Assembly (NCBI RefSeq): GCF_040451425.1
Contig: NZ_CP144374.1
Span: 186,001 to 250,000, forward strand
DNA from: Thermodesulfovibrio sp. 3462-1
GTDB lineage: Bacteria; Nitrospirota; Thermodesulfovibrionia; Thermodesulfovibrionales; Thermodesulfovibrionaceae
Direction: 5' to 3'
Length of the DNA: 64,000 bases
The notes beneath the pieces were generated by a model that was not told the DNA's origin, did no database searches, and was given only the letters and a program-made list of their open reading frames with translations. Positions within the stretch are counted from its first letter, which is position 1, and each line of letters starts with the position of its first letter. The position numbers and the translations under genes are program-made. Shown here piece after piece: positions 1-6,939 of the stretch.

Positions 1-58
1 GTGCTTTTTTGAGCCTGGCAGTAATTTTTTTAAGCGCTTTCTTTTCCTCTGAAAACAT
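1..58 (-). CDS. unknown protein, N-terminal 19 codons only
   Basis: An ATG at 58 (minus strand) opens a frame that runs off the left edge of the window. The visible residues begin MFSEEKKALKKITARL, a lysine-rich amphipathic start. The gene lies 18 bases behind the ubiE stop codon in the same direction, so it is probably the next gene of that operon. Nothing in 19 residues identifies a family. No clear Shine-Dalgarno sequence precedes it. Reality of the gene rests on spacing and an open frame only. Confidence 0.4.
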   Translation of the reverse strand, partial: MFSEEKKALKKITARLKKA

Positions 59-75
59 AATTTATTTTATCATAA

Positions 76-762
76 TTAATTTTTCTTTCCCACATAGATG
101 TATACGCAACCGAAACTTAATGAAATAGTTTTTATATTACTAAAGCCGCAATTTTCAAGAAGTTTTATAAATTCATGGGGCTTATAAAATCCATCAATTG
201 ATGAGCCAAGATATTCATAAGCAGAACGAACTGAAAAAAAAGATGCAATAAATGGAACAATTTTTTTTAAGTACAAAAGATAGAGGTTTCTAAAAAATCC
301 TTCTGGAAGGGAAAACTCAAGTATAACAATTTTGCCCCCTTTTTTCATAACTCTGTAAATCTCCTTCATTGCAGACTCTGTGTCATGCATATTTCTTATA
401 CCAAAAGCACAGGTCACAGCATCAAAGCACTCATTTCTGAAAGGAAGTTTATAGCCAGAGGCAACAATTGGAGAAAAAATAGCATTTTTAATGTTTTTTT
501 TAATTTTTTTATTTCCAGCCCTTAACATTTCAAAACTTATATCAACACCGACAACTCTTGCCCCGCTTTTTAATAATGCTGTGGCAGAATCTCCGGTTCC
601 TGTGGCAAGGTCTAAAACAATTGGTGTACTGTCATTTATTGCTTGTTCTGCCATTTTTTTTCTCCAGAAAAAGTCTTGTCCAAAGGAAAGCAGATGATTG
701 AGAAAATCATATCTGCGCACAATCCTGTCAAACATAGATTTAATCTGTTGAGTTTCTTTCAT
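76..762 (-). CDS. ubiE: UbiE/MenG-type quinone C-methyltransferase
   Basis: Predicted SAM-dependent methyltransferase that converts demethylmenaquinone to menaquinone, the last step of quinone synthesis at the inner membrane. The 228-residue length fits the family. SAM motif I (DLATGTGD) lies at about residues 51-58, the acidic GVDIS segment follows at about 73, and the UbiE signature FGIRNMHD at about 120. The ATG at 762 was chosen because upstream in-frame codons run into the terminal repeat of an insertion element and the N-terminus MKETQQIKSMFDRI matches family starts. There is no Shine-Dalgarno sequence, but a TATAAT hexamer lies at 770-775, only 7 bases before the ATG. An anaerobe would use it for menaquinone; ubiquinone activity is unlikely but not excluded. 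Confidence 0.88.
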   Translation of the reverse strand: MKETQQIKSMFDRIVRRYDFLNHLLSFGQDFFWRKKMAEQAINDSTPIVLDLATGTGDSATALLKSGARVVGVDISFEMLRAGNKKIKKNIKNAIFSPIVASGYKLPFRNECFDAVTCAFGIRNMHDTESAMKEIYRVMKKGGKIVILEFSLPEGFFRNLYLLYLKKIVPFIASFFSVRSAYEYLGSSIDGFYKPHEFIKLLENCGFSNIKTISLSFGCVYIYVGKKN

Positions 763-794
763 ATAATGAATTATAGCATATTCTTCAATACCGT

Positions 795-846
795 ATTGCC
801 TCACATAAAAATCTATTCGAAATTGATTTCATTGCCTCATATAAAA
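795..846 (+). repeat. left terminal inverted repeat of IS derivative
   Basis: About 52 bases that match the reverse complement of 1124-1172 with a few substitutions and a small length difference. It contains ATTGCCTCA at 795 and again at 831. The inner part overlaps the stop codon of the transposase remnant. The outer edge lies 33 bases upstream of the ubiE start. Confidence 0.75.
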
Positions 847-1113
847 TTTTATCCCTCTTACAGCAGTTGCTAATTTAAAAAGTTTGTCTTGAAGCTGTAA
901 AATCCTTTTTCTTAACTCTGTAGGATTTAATTTTTCATAAATCTCCTTTAATTCCTCTTTTATTTCCATGGCTATATCCTCTTGTTCAAGAACTCTCTCA
1001 AAAGGAGTTTTTACCTTTTTTTGACACCTTGTTGTCCTTGCATCCCTTGTGGGTACGAAAAGGAATCTGTTTAGAAGAAAGCAAGCATATGAGCGATTAT
1101 TAAGATATTCCAT
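829..1113 (-). pseudogene. transposase C-terminal remnant (integrase-type DDE family)
   Basis: A 94-codon frame inside the IS derivative. The stretch KTPFERVLEQEDI followed by LNPTELRKRILQLQDKLFKL resembles the conserved C-terminal tail of integrase-core transposases of the ISNCY-like type, where a TPYQR/TPFER motif precedes an LNP helix. The catalytic DDE core is absent, so the product cannot transpose DNA. The ATG at 1113 lies at a deletion junction and is probably not a natural start. The stop is inside the left inverted repeat, as is usual for a transposase end. Family naming is from memory of the motif and needs a search. Confidence 0.6.
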
Positions 1114-1172
1114 TTTGAGTAGATTTTTATATGAGGCAACGAAAATTTCAAATAGATTTTTAATGAGGCAAT
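986..1172 (+). repeat. direct repeat copy 1 (IS right end)
   Basis: This 187-base stretch recurs at 6324-6512 in the same orientation with only a handful of differences (for example TTGACACCTTG here against TTGACACCGTG there). It comprises the right inverted repeat and part of the transposase tail. The two copies bracket the genes at 1214-6287. Confidence 0.92.
1123..1172 (-). repeat. right terminal inverted repeat of IS derivative
   Basis: About 50 bases complementary to the left end at 795-846, with ATGAGGCAA subrepeats at about 1130 and 1162. The same sequence occurs at the end of the second IS fragment near 6463-6512. Confidence 0.75.
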
Positions 1173-1213
1173 TTAGTATTATAAATCAGTATTACAAAGC
1201 AGGAGGAAAGCAA

Positions 1214-3160
1214 ATGAAAAAAGTGTTTTTATCTTTTTTCATTTTTTTACTTTTAACAGGCATATCCCATGCCCAGATGGAAATTAAAAATTGTTTTAAC
1301 TACTTCAATGCAGGCGATTATAAGAGGGCTATTGAATCAGGTAAAAGGGCAGTAAAACTTTATCCAAGAAGCGTGGGTGCTTATTTTTGCTTGGGAGCGG
1401 CTTATTCTAAAACTGGACAGATAGACCTTGCTATTGAGAGCCTTAAGAAGGCAGAGGCTTATACAACAAGAGATGATGATTTAATGTCTATCTACGGCTG
1501 GCTTGGAAGTAATTATCTCGACAAAGGTGATTTAGACAATGCCCTTTTCTATCACAACAAAAGCCTTGATTTAGCAAAAAAACTGGGAGACAGAAAAGGA
1601 GAGGCAGCTGAACTTAATAACATAGCATTGATTTTTCGTAAAAAAGGGGAATTTGATAAGGCATTAGAATATTACGAAGAATCCTTGAGATTAGAGACAA
1701 ATAAAAAAGAAAAAGCCGCTATATACCACAATATAGCAGTTATCTACGAGGATAAAGGGGATTATAACAGAGCCATTGAATACTTTAAGAAAGCGATTGA
1801 AATATCTGAGAGATATGGAGATTATCACGGCAGTGGTAAGATGATGCTTAACCTTGGGGATACTTATAGAAAAATCAAAGATTTTGAAAAGGCATACTTT
1901 TACCTTGATGAGGGCCTCAAAAGGGTTAAAAAGGTTGGAGATAAATACTGGGAAGGAGGTGGGTTAAAATGCTTTGGCTGGTATTTCAGAGATAAGGGAG
2001 ACATAAAACTTGCAAGGGAATACCTAAACAGGGCATATGAGATTTTTAAGTCCATTGGAGCTGAAGGAGATGCTTTAGAGGTATTATCTTCGCTTGCCTT
2101 ACTTGAACAGAAAAAGAAAACAGCCTATGGAGGGATAGAGATAGGTTCAAAGGGTGTAAAGGCTATGGTGCTTCAGCTTTCTCCAGCAGATGAAGAGGGT
2201 TTTTACAATGTGGAGGAAAAATTTAGAAGAAGCATAAACACAGGGATTATTACAGGGGTCAAAGAAACAGGGCTTTTTGCTGAAGATGCCATAAAAGAGA
2301 CTGCTGAGGCTGTGAAAGAGCTTTTCAACACTATTAAAGACAAATATGGAGTTAATGAAAATAATATATTCATCGCAGGAAGCAGTGCTCTTGTAAATGT
2401 AAAAAACAGGGATGAGTTATCAAAAAGGATAAAGGAACTAACAGGCAAGGGCACTGTCTTTATCACCAAGGAAGAGGAGGTTTTTTACAACATCATCGGC
2501 GCTGTTCCTGATAAATATCGGTCAAAAGCAATAGTGATAGACATAGGCAGTGGCAATACAAAGATTGGCTATCTTGAAGGCTCAGATGGAAATACGAGAA
2601 CCGTATCAGTAGAGATACCTTATGGCGCTGTCTCTTTCACAGACCTGATACAGAAAAATGTAGGGACTCAAAAAGAGTTTCCTATTGTAGCAGAAAAACT
2701 GAGTCAGACAGAGGTAGCACAGGCTTTACAGAAAGAAAGCCAGAGAAAGCCAGCCCTTAAAAATAGAAATCCAGTTTTTATGCTTGGTGGCACAGTATGG
2801 GCAATGGTAACCTTGCTTTATCCTGAAAAACAGGATGCTTTTGTAAAGCTCACTCAGGCAGATATAGAGAAATTTTACAGGGAGATTAAAAGTGCTCCAG
2901 ATAAGCTTCTAAATCCAGATCTTTCAAAGATAAAGGACGAAGATAAAAGAAAGTGGGCAACAAAACAGATACAAGCTGTAAAAGATACTTTTAGTCAGGA
3001 AAATCTTCTTGCTGGTGCTGTTCTTATGAAAAGAATAGCTGATACCTTAGAGTTAAAAAACAAGAAGATATACTTTTCTCGTTATGGGAGCTGGCTATGG
3101 GGTTATATTGCCTCAGCAGGTGTCTTTTTTGAAGAAGAGAAAAAATCAATACAGAAATAA
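1214..3160 (+). CDS. exported TPR protein fused to a Ppx/GppA-like actin-fold domain
   Basis: A 648-residue protein of unknown role. Residues 1-20 are a signal peptide ending in ISHAQ, so the protein is probably periplasmic. Residues 22 to about 295 are tandem tetratricopeptide repeats (AIESLKKAE, ALEYYEESLR, AIEYFKKAIEIS and others). From about 303 a domain begins YGGIEIGSKGVKAM and carries IDIGSGNTKIG at about 450, the phosphate-loop pattern of the ASKHA fold seen in Ppx/GppA exopolyphosphatases. A further LGGTVWAM glycine motif lies at about 522. A nucleotide-handling fold outside the cytoplasm is odd and suggests a binding or sensing role. The start was chosen at 1214 because AGGAGGAAAG precedes it. 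It lies just right of the IS element and 11 bases before the next gene. Function not known. Confidence 0.82.
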   Translation: MKKVFLSFFIFLLLTGISHAQMEIKNCFNYFNAGDYKRAIESGKRAVKLYPRSVGAYFCLGAAYSKTGQIDLAIESLKKAEAYTTRDDDLMSIYGWLGSNYLDKGDLDNALFYHNKSLDLAKKLGDRKGEAAELNNIALIFRKKGEFDKALEYYEESLRLETNKKEKAAIYHNIAVIYEDKGDYNRAIEYFKKAIEISERYGDYHGSGKMMLNLGDTYRKIKDFEKAYFYLDEGLKRVKKVGDKYWEGGGLKCFGWYFRDKGDIKLAREYLNRAYEIFKSIGAEGDALEVLSSLALLEQKKKTAYGGIEIGSKGVKAMVLQLSPADEEGFYNVEEKFRRSINTGIITGVKETGLFAEDAIKETAEAVKELFNTIKDKYGVNENNIFIAGSSALVNVKNRDELSKRIKELTGKGTVFITKEEEVFYNIIGAVPDKYRSKAIVIDIGSGNTKIGYLEGSDGNTRTVSVEIPYGAVSFTDLIQKNVGTQKEFPIVAEKLSQTEVAQALQKESQRKPALKNRNPVFMLGGTVWAMVTLLYPEKQDAFVKLTQADIEKFYREIKSAPDKLLNPDLSKIKDEDKRKWATKQIQAVKDTFSQENLLAGAVLMKRIADTLELKNKKIYFSRYGSWLWGYIASAGVFFEEEKKSIQK

Positions 3161-3171
3161 GGAGGAAGGAT

Positions 3172-3465
3172 ATGTTAAAAACAATAGTTTATGGCTTGCT
3201 AAGCACTTCTTTACTTGTTTCTTTAACGAACATTGCCTTTGCAGAGGATGATACATATGTCAAGATTCAGGAAATGGTCAATGACCTCGGCAGTCCACCT
3301 GAAAGAGCAAAGAATAATGGTAAATGGCAGAAGTGTGTTGATGGCGGTAGAAAAAAGATAACCATAAAGAGAACTAAAGGTGGAACGACCTATGAAGGCA
3401 TATATGAAAATTGCAAAGAATGGGGCAGGTTAAGAAATGGACATGTGATAATAACTACTCGGTGA
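3172..3465 (+). CDS. small exported protein of unknown function
   Basis: A 97-residue protein with a strong Shine-Dalgarno sequence (AAGGAGGAAGG) just before the ATG and 11 bases after the TPR-Ppx gene, so the two are probably co-transcribed. Residues 1-24 form a signal peptide with the cleavage-like motif AFAED. The mature part is basic, with two cysteines (CVDGG and NCKEW) that could form a disulfide, and a TTYEGIYENC segment that looks like beta structure. I do not recognise a family. Its pairing suggests it works with the upstream periplasmic protein, which is inference only. Confidence 0.7.
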   Translation: MLKTIVYGLLSTSLLVSLTNIAFAEDDTYVKIQEMVNDLGSPPERAKNNGKWQKCVDGGRKKITIKRTKGGTTYEGIYENCKEWGRLRNGHVIITTR

Positions 3466-3518
3466 ATAGAGTATATCGCGTAGAAATCCATCATTCCTTC
3501 CAGTGTTAAAATTAAATT

Positions 3519-6287
3519 ATGAATAATCAAGAACTGGCAGTCAGTTTAATTGACTATTACATAGCTTTTTTATCTCATGAGAAAACCAAATTTATTATAT
3601 CCGATGACCCTGAAAACTTAGTTTTTTTGAGTGAGAATTATATTGCTGAGATAGTAAAGAGTATCAAACAAAAGGGTTATCGCAATTTTGATTTATTTCA
3701 AATAATAAAAGATGAAGAAGTAGTTGCGAGAATTAAAGAACTTATTGAAAAAACTCAATCAGAAATAGAGAAAAGCTTCAAATTAGCCTTTGCCTTTCCT
3801 GTTTTTAAAGATAAAGAAAAGAGTGCTTATTGTGCTTTATCAAAATATGATCTCGACTTGAAGAAAGATGGGAAACTGGTTATTTGTCCAGAAGAAATTA
3901 ACAAAAAATTCATTGAAAAACTAAAAGAAATAGACCCACAAAATAAAAAAATTCAAGAATTAGAAATTCTAACACAGAGAGAAGATCACACTAAAGATTT
4001 TGAATTTTATTTAACCTTTTTAGAAATCTTTGCAGGATTAAGTCATATTCATTTATTACCACTTCCCGAACCGCTCTCCTCCTGTGCAGTAGGCTTCACT
4101 TTATTGAATAACTTCAAAAAACTCAAAGATCGCTTAATTTTAAAAAACAAGGATTATGAAACAACTTATAAAGATAAAACAACCTCTAATGAGAAGCTTG
4201 TAGACCTGAATGAAGAGCAGTTGGGCTTTATTTATATTTATCCAGACTCGTATTATACAAAAAATCTTTGTTCAGATTTGAAGAAGATAAAAAACAAAAT
4301 AAAAAGCGATAGGCAGATGGAAAAGAAGATTTGCCAACTATGGGACTATAAAACTAAAACATTCAATAGGAATAATCAATACAGATATGCTTTTTTAGAG
4401 AATGAATTAACTCGCTCCCAGCAAGAGGCATATAACACTATAATAAACAATTTCCTATCTCTTATTGAGGGACCTCCTGGTACAGGGAAAACTCAGTTGA
4501 TCGTTACTTTTGCTGCTGATATGATGTTAGCTAATAAAAAAGTAGTAATAACAAGTACAAATAATAAGGCTGTGGATAATGTATATCAAAAATTAAAAGA
4601 GTTTGATGAAAAAAACAAAAGTCATTTTAAAACAGGCAAAATTCTTCGTGGATATTCAAGACTTGGTAGCGAGAGTTATATAAAAGAGTTTGCTAAGGAG
4701 TTAAAGGAATTTATTGATGAAGTAAAACAAATCCCGGATGAGAAAATTGAAGAAAACATTAACTCACTCACAAACGAAGTAAACATTTTGAGAGACTTTA
4801 TAGATAAATATTATCAAATTAAACAAATTTCTTATGATGAATACAAAGAATATTTTAAAGATTCCCAATTAATGGAAGATTTTGTTAGAGAACAACTCAA
4901 AACATTGAAATATTTAATTGAAAGACTCAATAAATGGTATTTAAATTTATTTCCAATTAACTTATTAATAGGCAAAAAATACAAAGAAGATCTGGCAAAA
5001 TTCTGTGATGAAAAGGGTCTTTGTTTACCATCACTTAGAGATAGAAAATATCTCTCCTGTAAAGAAATCTACAATAGGGAAAAGGATACATTAGATTTAC
5101 TGGATAAATTATGTGAATTAAATTTGATTAAAAAAGAATTTAAAAACCTTACTGAAAAAGTAAAAATTCTTATTAATGAAAATGAGGAGGATATAGATAA
5201 GCTTTTTGAACTTGCCCGAAAATTTTACTACATAAGAAAAAAAGAATTAAATTACTGGCAATTGGCAAATGACAAAGATTGGATTAGCAAAATAAAAGAT
5301 TGGATTAGCAAAATAGATTCTAATAAAATAAAAATAAATAAGGGGCAGCTTTGGGGATTGGAAGACTACATTTTCAAATACGCTCCTGTCCTCATTACTA
5401 CAGCTCTTAGTTCTCCTGTAATTTGTAAACCAGCCGTAGACCTAATTGATTATGTCATTGTAGATGAAGCAGCTCAGACCCTCTTTTGTTATACATTCTC
5501 ACTATTTATAAGAGGAAAACAATTTGTAGCTATTGGAGATAATAATCAACTTGGTCCTGTTGTGACAAAGAAAGACTATATTTCTCTTCCTCAGAATATC
5601 AAGCCATATTTGTCCTGTGATAAAAGCGTATATGATGTTATAGAAGCAATAACCAACAAAACCTCCTTTATAAGATTAAAAGAACATTTCAGATGTGCCA
5701 GACCAATAATAGAGTTCTGTGATAAGCTAATAAAATATGATTTAGAAATAAAAACAGAGGCAGAGAAGCTGGAAATTAAAAATTCCAGAATATCCCATTT
5801 ATTTAAACAGCACTTAGCTTTTATAGATGTTAAGGGAAGATCAAGAGGTAACAAAAGCAAATACAACGAAGAAGAAATCAAAGTAATTGTTGATTTGATT
5901 TCGGAGCTTAGTAACGAAATAAAGTTAGAGCAAGTGGGGGTTATAGCACCTTTCAGATTGCAGATTGAGAAATTAAAAGAAAGAATGAAAGATTTTAAGG
6001 AGTTAGCTCTTGGCACAATCCATACATTTCAAGGAGAGGAAAAAGATATCATTATTTTAAGTTGTGTTTGCGGGAATGCGAAAGAATTTCAAAATAGTAG
6101 ACTTCTACCAGATAAAAGACTGATGAATGTAGCAGTTTCAAGGGCAAGAAAACATCTCATTGTTGTAGGCAACAAAGAGGCTATAGAACATATACCTGAT
6201 GATGGCATAAGAAAATCTCCTATAAAAGAGCTTTTGAATCACATTTCAAAAGAAGGGATAGTAGTGAATGGAGATATTTTTAAGTGA
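3519..6287 (+). CDS. superfamily 1 helicase, UPF1/DNA2/NAM7 type
   Basis: A 922-residue predicted ATP-dependent nucleic-acid helicase. Walker A GPPGTGKT lies at about 317, Walker B VDEAAQ at about 648, GDNNQLGPVV (motif III, DxxQLxP) at about 673, HFRCARP at about 725 (motif IV region), TIHTFQGEEKD at about 832 (motif V) and NVAVSRARKHL at about 869 (motif VI). Between Walker A and B is a lysine- and asparagine-rich insertion of over 300 residues, as in AAA_11/AAA_12 proteins. The 300-residue N-terminus has no motif I recognise. Residues near 587-600 contain an exact tandem duplication of KDWISKI. There is no Shine-Dalgarno sequence; TAAAAT lies 6 bases before the ATG. Codon use is more A-rich than in the sec genes downstream, consistent with transfer. 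A role in defence against foreign DNA is possible but unproven. Confidence 0.85.
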   Translation: MNNQELAVSLIDYYIAFLSHEKTKFIISDDPENLVFLSENYIAEIVKSIKQKGYRNFDLFQIIKDEEVVARIKELIEKTQSEIEKSFKLAFAFPVFKDKEKSAYCALSKYDLDLKKDGKLVICPEEINKKFIEKLKEIDPQNKKIQELEILTQREDHTKDFEFYLTFLEIFAGLSHIHLLPLPEPLSSCAVGFTLLNNFKKLKDRLILKNKDYETTYKDKTTSNEKLVDLNEEQLGFIYIYPDSYYTKNLCSDLKKIKNKIKSDRQMEKKICQLWDYKTKTFNRNNQYRYAFLENELTRSQQEAYNTIINNFLSLIEGPPGTGKTQLIVTFAADMMLANKKVVITSTNNKAVDNVYQKLKEFDEKNKSHFKTGKILRGYSRLGSESYIKEFAKELKEFIDEVKQIPDEKIEENINSLTNEVNILRDFIDKYYQIKQISYDEYKEYFKDSQLMEDFVREQLKTLKYLIERLNKWYLNLFPINLLIGKKYKEDLAKFCDEKGLCLPSLRDRKYLSCKEIYNREKDTLDLLDKLCELNLIKKEFKNLTEKVKILINENEEDIDKLFELARKFYYIRKKELNYWQLANDKDWISKIKDWISKIDSNKIKINKGQLWGLEDYIFKYAPVLITTALSSPVICKPAVDLIDYVIVDEAAQTLFCYTFSLFIRGKQFVAIGDNNQLGPVVTKKDYISLPQNIKPYLSCDKSVYDVIEAITNKTSFIRLKEHFRCARPIIEFCDKLIKYDLEIKTEAEKLEIKNSRISHLFKQHLAFIDVKGRSRGNKSKYNEEEIKVIVDLISELSNEIKLEQVGVIAPFRLQIEKLKERMKDFKELALGTIHTFQGEEKDIIILSCVCGNAKEFQNSRLLPDKRLMNVAVSRARKHLIVVGNKEAIEHIPDDGIRKSPIKELLNHISKEGIVVNGDIFK
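5274..5314 (+). repeat. 21-base tandem duplication inside the helicase gene
   Basis: The 20 bases AAAGATTGGATTAGCAAAAT occur at 5274-5293 and exactly again at 5295-5314, period 21. The repeat keeps frame and doubles the heptad KDWISKI in the coiled-coil-like insertion between helicase motifs. Perfect identity points to a recent slippage event. Confidence 0.9.
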
Positions 6288-6323
6288 AAGGCATTATAAG
6301 GAATCCACTCATGGCAGAAGACA

Positions 6324-6512
6324 TCAAGAACTCTCTCAAAAGGAGTTTTTACCTTTTTCTTGACACCGTGTTGTCCTTGCATCCCTTGTGGGTACGAAAA
6401 GGAATCTGTTTAGAAGAAAGCAAGCATATGAGCGATTACTAAGATATTCCATTTTGAGTAGATTTTTATATGAGGCAATGAAAATTTCAAATAGATTTTT
6501 AATGAGGCAATT
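6324..6512 (+). mobile_element. solo IS right end (direct repeat copy 2)
   Basis: Near-identical to 986-1172, including the GAGGCAA-type inverted repeat at its right edge, but no partner left end is visible nearby. The fragment starts abruptly inside the transposase tail at about 6324, 37 bases after the helicase stop. It carries one extra base in the CCTTTTTCTTGACACC tract, which shifts the transposase frame. It marks the right border of the accessory island. Confidence 0.88.
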
Positions 6513-6519
6513 CGAATAC

Positions 6520-6549
6520 TTGAGATTTTTTGCTTAAGCTTGCTACTAT
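6520..6549 (+). promoter_or_regulatory. sigma-70-type promoter for yajC-secD-secF
   Basis: TTGAGA at 6520-6525 and TACTAT at 6544-6549 with an 18-base spacer, giving a start near 6556 and a leader of about 24 bases before yajC. The -35 box begins only 8 bases after the IS remnant ends. Confidence 0.5.
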
Positions 6550-6579
6550 AAAAAGATTTAAAAATTTTGGAGGTGGATT

Positions 6580-6930
6580 ATGAACTTTTTAAATTTAATA
6601 TCAGAGGCATATGCAATGGGCCCCACACCACAAGGTGCAGCACAGGGTGATCCCATTATGAGCCTTATTTTAAGCGTTTTACCCCTGGTTTTAATCATTG
6701 TTGTTTTTTATTTTCTCCTTATCAGGCCTCAGCAGAAAAGAGCAAAAGAACACAGGCAGATGCTTGAAAATCTTAAAAGAGGCGACAAGGTAATCACAGT
6801 GGGTGGAATATATGGAGTTGTTGAGTCTGTAAATCCTAATACAGTGGTTTTAAAAATTGCAGAAAATGTAAAAGTTAAATTTTCAAAGCAGGCTGTTGCT
6901 TCATTGAGACCTTCAACTGATGAGGATTAG
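6580..6930 (+). CDS. yajC: preprotein translocase accessory subunit YajC
   Basis: A 116-residue inner-membrane protein that associates with SecDF in protein export. A single hydrophobic segment spans about residues 28-48 and ends in FLLIRPQQKRAKEH, the family hallmark, followed by the cytoplasmic RGDKVITVGGIYGVV beta-rich domain. AGGTGG precedes the ATG. The gene is first in an operon with secD 9 bases downstream, the usual order. The N-terminus is slightly longer than in enterobacteria. Confidence 0.95.
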   Translation: MNFLNLISEAYAMGPTPQGAAQGDPIMSLILSVLPLVLIIVVFYFLLIRPQQKRAKEHRQMLENLKRGDKVITVGGIYGVVESVNPNTVVLKIAENVKVKFSKQAVASLRPSTDED

Positions 6931-6939
6931 TAAACAAGA

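Larger units (their letters stand above)
795..1172. mobile_element. internally deleted insertion sequence (non-autonomous derivative)
   Basis: The ends are inverted repeats. The left end from 795 and the reverse complement of the right end from 1172 both begin ATTGCCTCA, share TAAAAATCTATT and GAAATT, and reach a second TTGCCTCATATAAAA about 36 bases inside. Each end therefore has about 50 bases of inverted repeat containing two direct GAGGCAA-type subrepeats. Only about 280 bases lie between them, coding for the tail of a transposase on the minus strand. The element is far too short to be autonomous, so it is a deletion derivative that a full-length relative could mobilise. I see no convincing target-site duplication. 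Confidence 0.75.

Noticed and set aside
763-804. Longer N-terminus of UbiE
   Set aside because: The extra codons enter the IS inverted repeat and do not match family starts.
1049-1213. Extended N-terminus of the TPR-Ppx protein
   Set aside because: The extra 55 codons run through the IS end; a signal peptide and AGGAGG site begin at 1214.
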